6,355 bases of DNA from Magnetococcales bacterium (GTDB lineage: Bacteria > Pseudomonadota > Magnetococcia > Magnetococcales > JADGCH01): contig JADGCM010000102.1 in NCBI GenBank assembly GCA_015228995.1, positions 1 through 6,355 of the forward strand, in the 5' to 3' direction. Shown piece by piece: positions 6,027-6,355 of the stretch. Every line of letters begins with the position of its first letter. The stretch's first letter is position 1. The notes below the pieces were generated by a model, which worked only from the letters and a program-made list of their open reading frames with translations, was not told the DNA's origin and searched no databases. A program made the position numbers and the translations under genes.

Positions 6027-6355
6027 CTAACCCTGTTTACTGGCAAAGCTGTACATAAAGTCAACCAGTGCCCCAACCCCCTCTTCAGGCATGGCGTTGT
6101 AGATCGATGCCCGCATTCCTCCCACTAAACGGTGACCGGCCAATGCTACCAGCCCTGCCTGCTCGGCTTCAGCGACAAATTGGGGAGTCAATGCCGGATT
6201 GGACAGCGTGAAAGGGACATTCATCCGCGACCGACTCGCCACCTCGGTAGGACAGTGGTAGAAGTCGGAAGCATCGATGGCTTGGTAGAGCCGTTCAGCC
6301 TTGCGGATATTACGTTGCTCCATCGCTGTCACACCGCCCTGGTCGCGCACCCATT
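6027..6355 (-). CDS. serC: Phosphoserine aminotransferase, C-terminal part (5' end outside window)
   Basis: SerC is a class V PLP aminotransferase that converts 3-phosphohydroxypyruvate plus glutamate to O-phosphoserine in serine biosynthesis; it also acts in the DXP-dependent pyridoxal phosphate pathway. The window holds about the last 108 residues of a family usually near 360, from WVRDQGG at the right edge to a TAG at 6027-6029. The frame runs off the window, so the GTG at 6348-6350 is not a start. Diagnostic stretches are SRMNVPF and GHRLVGGMRASIYNAMP; His-Arg of GHR (from 6134 leftward) corresponds to the residues that contact substrate phosphate across the dimer in E. coli SerC. The PLP-binding lysine lies outside the window. 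The hemerythrin remnant starts 18 nt after the stop, suggesting one transcript. Confidence 0.95.
   Translation of the reverse strand, partial: WVRDQGGVTAMEQRNIRKAERLYQAIDASDFYHCPTEVASRSRMNVPFTLSNPALTPQFVAEAEQAGLVALAGHRLVGGMRASIYNAMPEEGVGALVDFMYSFASKQG

Overview
The window looks like a chromosomal segment of a Gram-negative bacterium. It carries an inner-core LPS heptosyltransferase (WaaF), the end of a type-I-secreted RTX-type repeat protein, a double-domain bacteriohemerythrin and phosphoserine aminotransferase (SerC). The balanced base composition, the bacteriohemerythrin and the giant secreted repeat protein would fit an aquatic microaerophilic proteobacterium, possibly of the Magnetococcales type. 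That placement is a guess; the sequence itself only supports 'Gram-negative, probably proteobacterial'.

Plus strand, 2-4713: the left 3.7 kb is the C-terminal part of one very large gene whose start lies outside the window. It encodes about 42 tandem copies of a 25-residue repeat, probably a beta-solenoid stalk. It ends in one RTX-like Gly/Asp motif and a C-terminal region typical of type I secretion substrates. Its stop codon overlaps the start of waaF by 10 bp, so the two are probably co-transcribed and translationally coupled. A secreted surface protein and an LPS core enzyme thus share one transcription unit.

Minus strand, 4741-6355: reading right to left there is the 3' part of serC, then a short, previously easy-to-miss reading frame of 43 codons (6008-5877), then a full-length protein with two hemerythrin domains (5763-4741). 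The short frame is a clear homologue of the N-terminus of the downstream hemerythrin and stops just after the first metal-ligand histidine. It has its own good ribosome binding site and looks like a decayed tandem duplicate. The two operons converge with only 27 bp between waaF and the hemerythrin gene, and no convincing terminator is visible there.

Most notable: (1) the 25-residue repeats are organised in a higher-order unit of five repeats (about 129 codons, 387 bp) repeated four times between 1283 and 2818; (2) the hemerythrin remnant between serC and the intact gene. No RNA genes, IS elements, CRISPR arrays or attachment sites were seen, and no stretch longer than about 115 bases lacks a gene or gene remnant.
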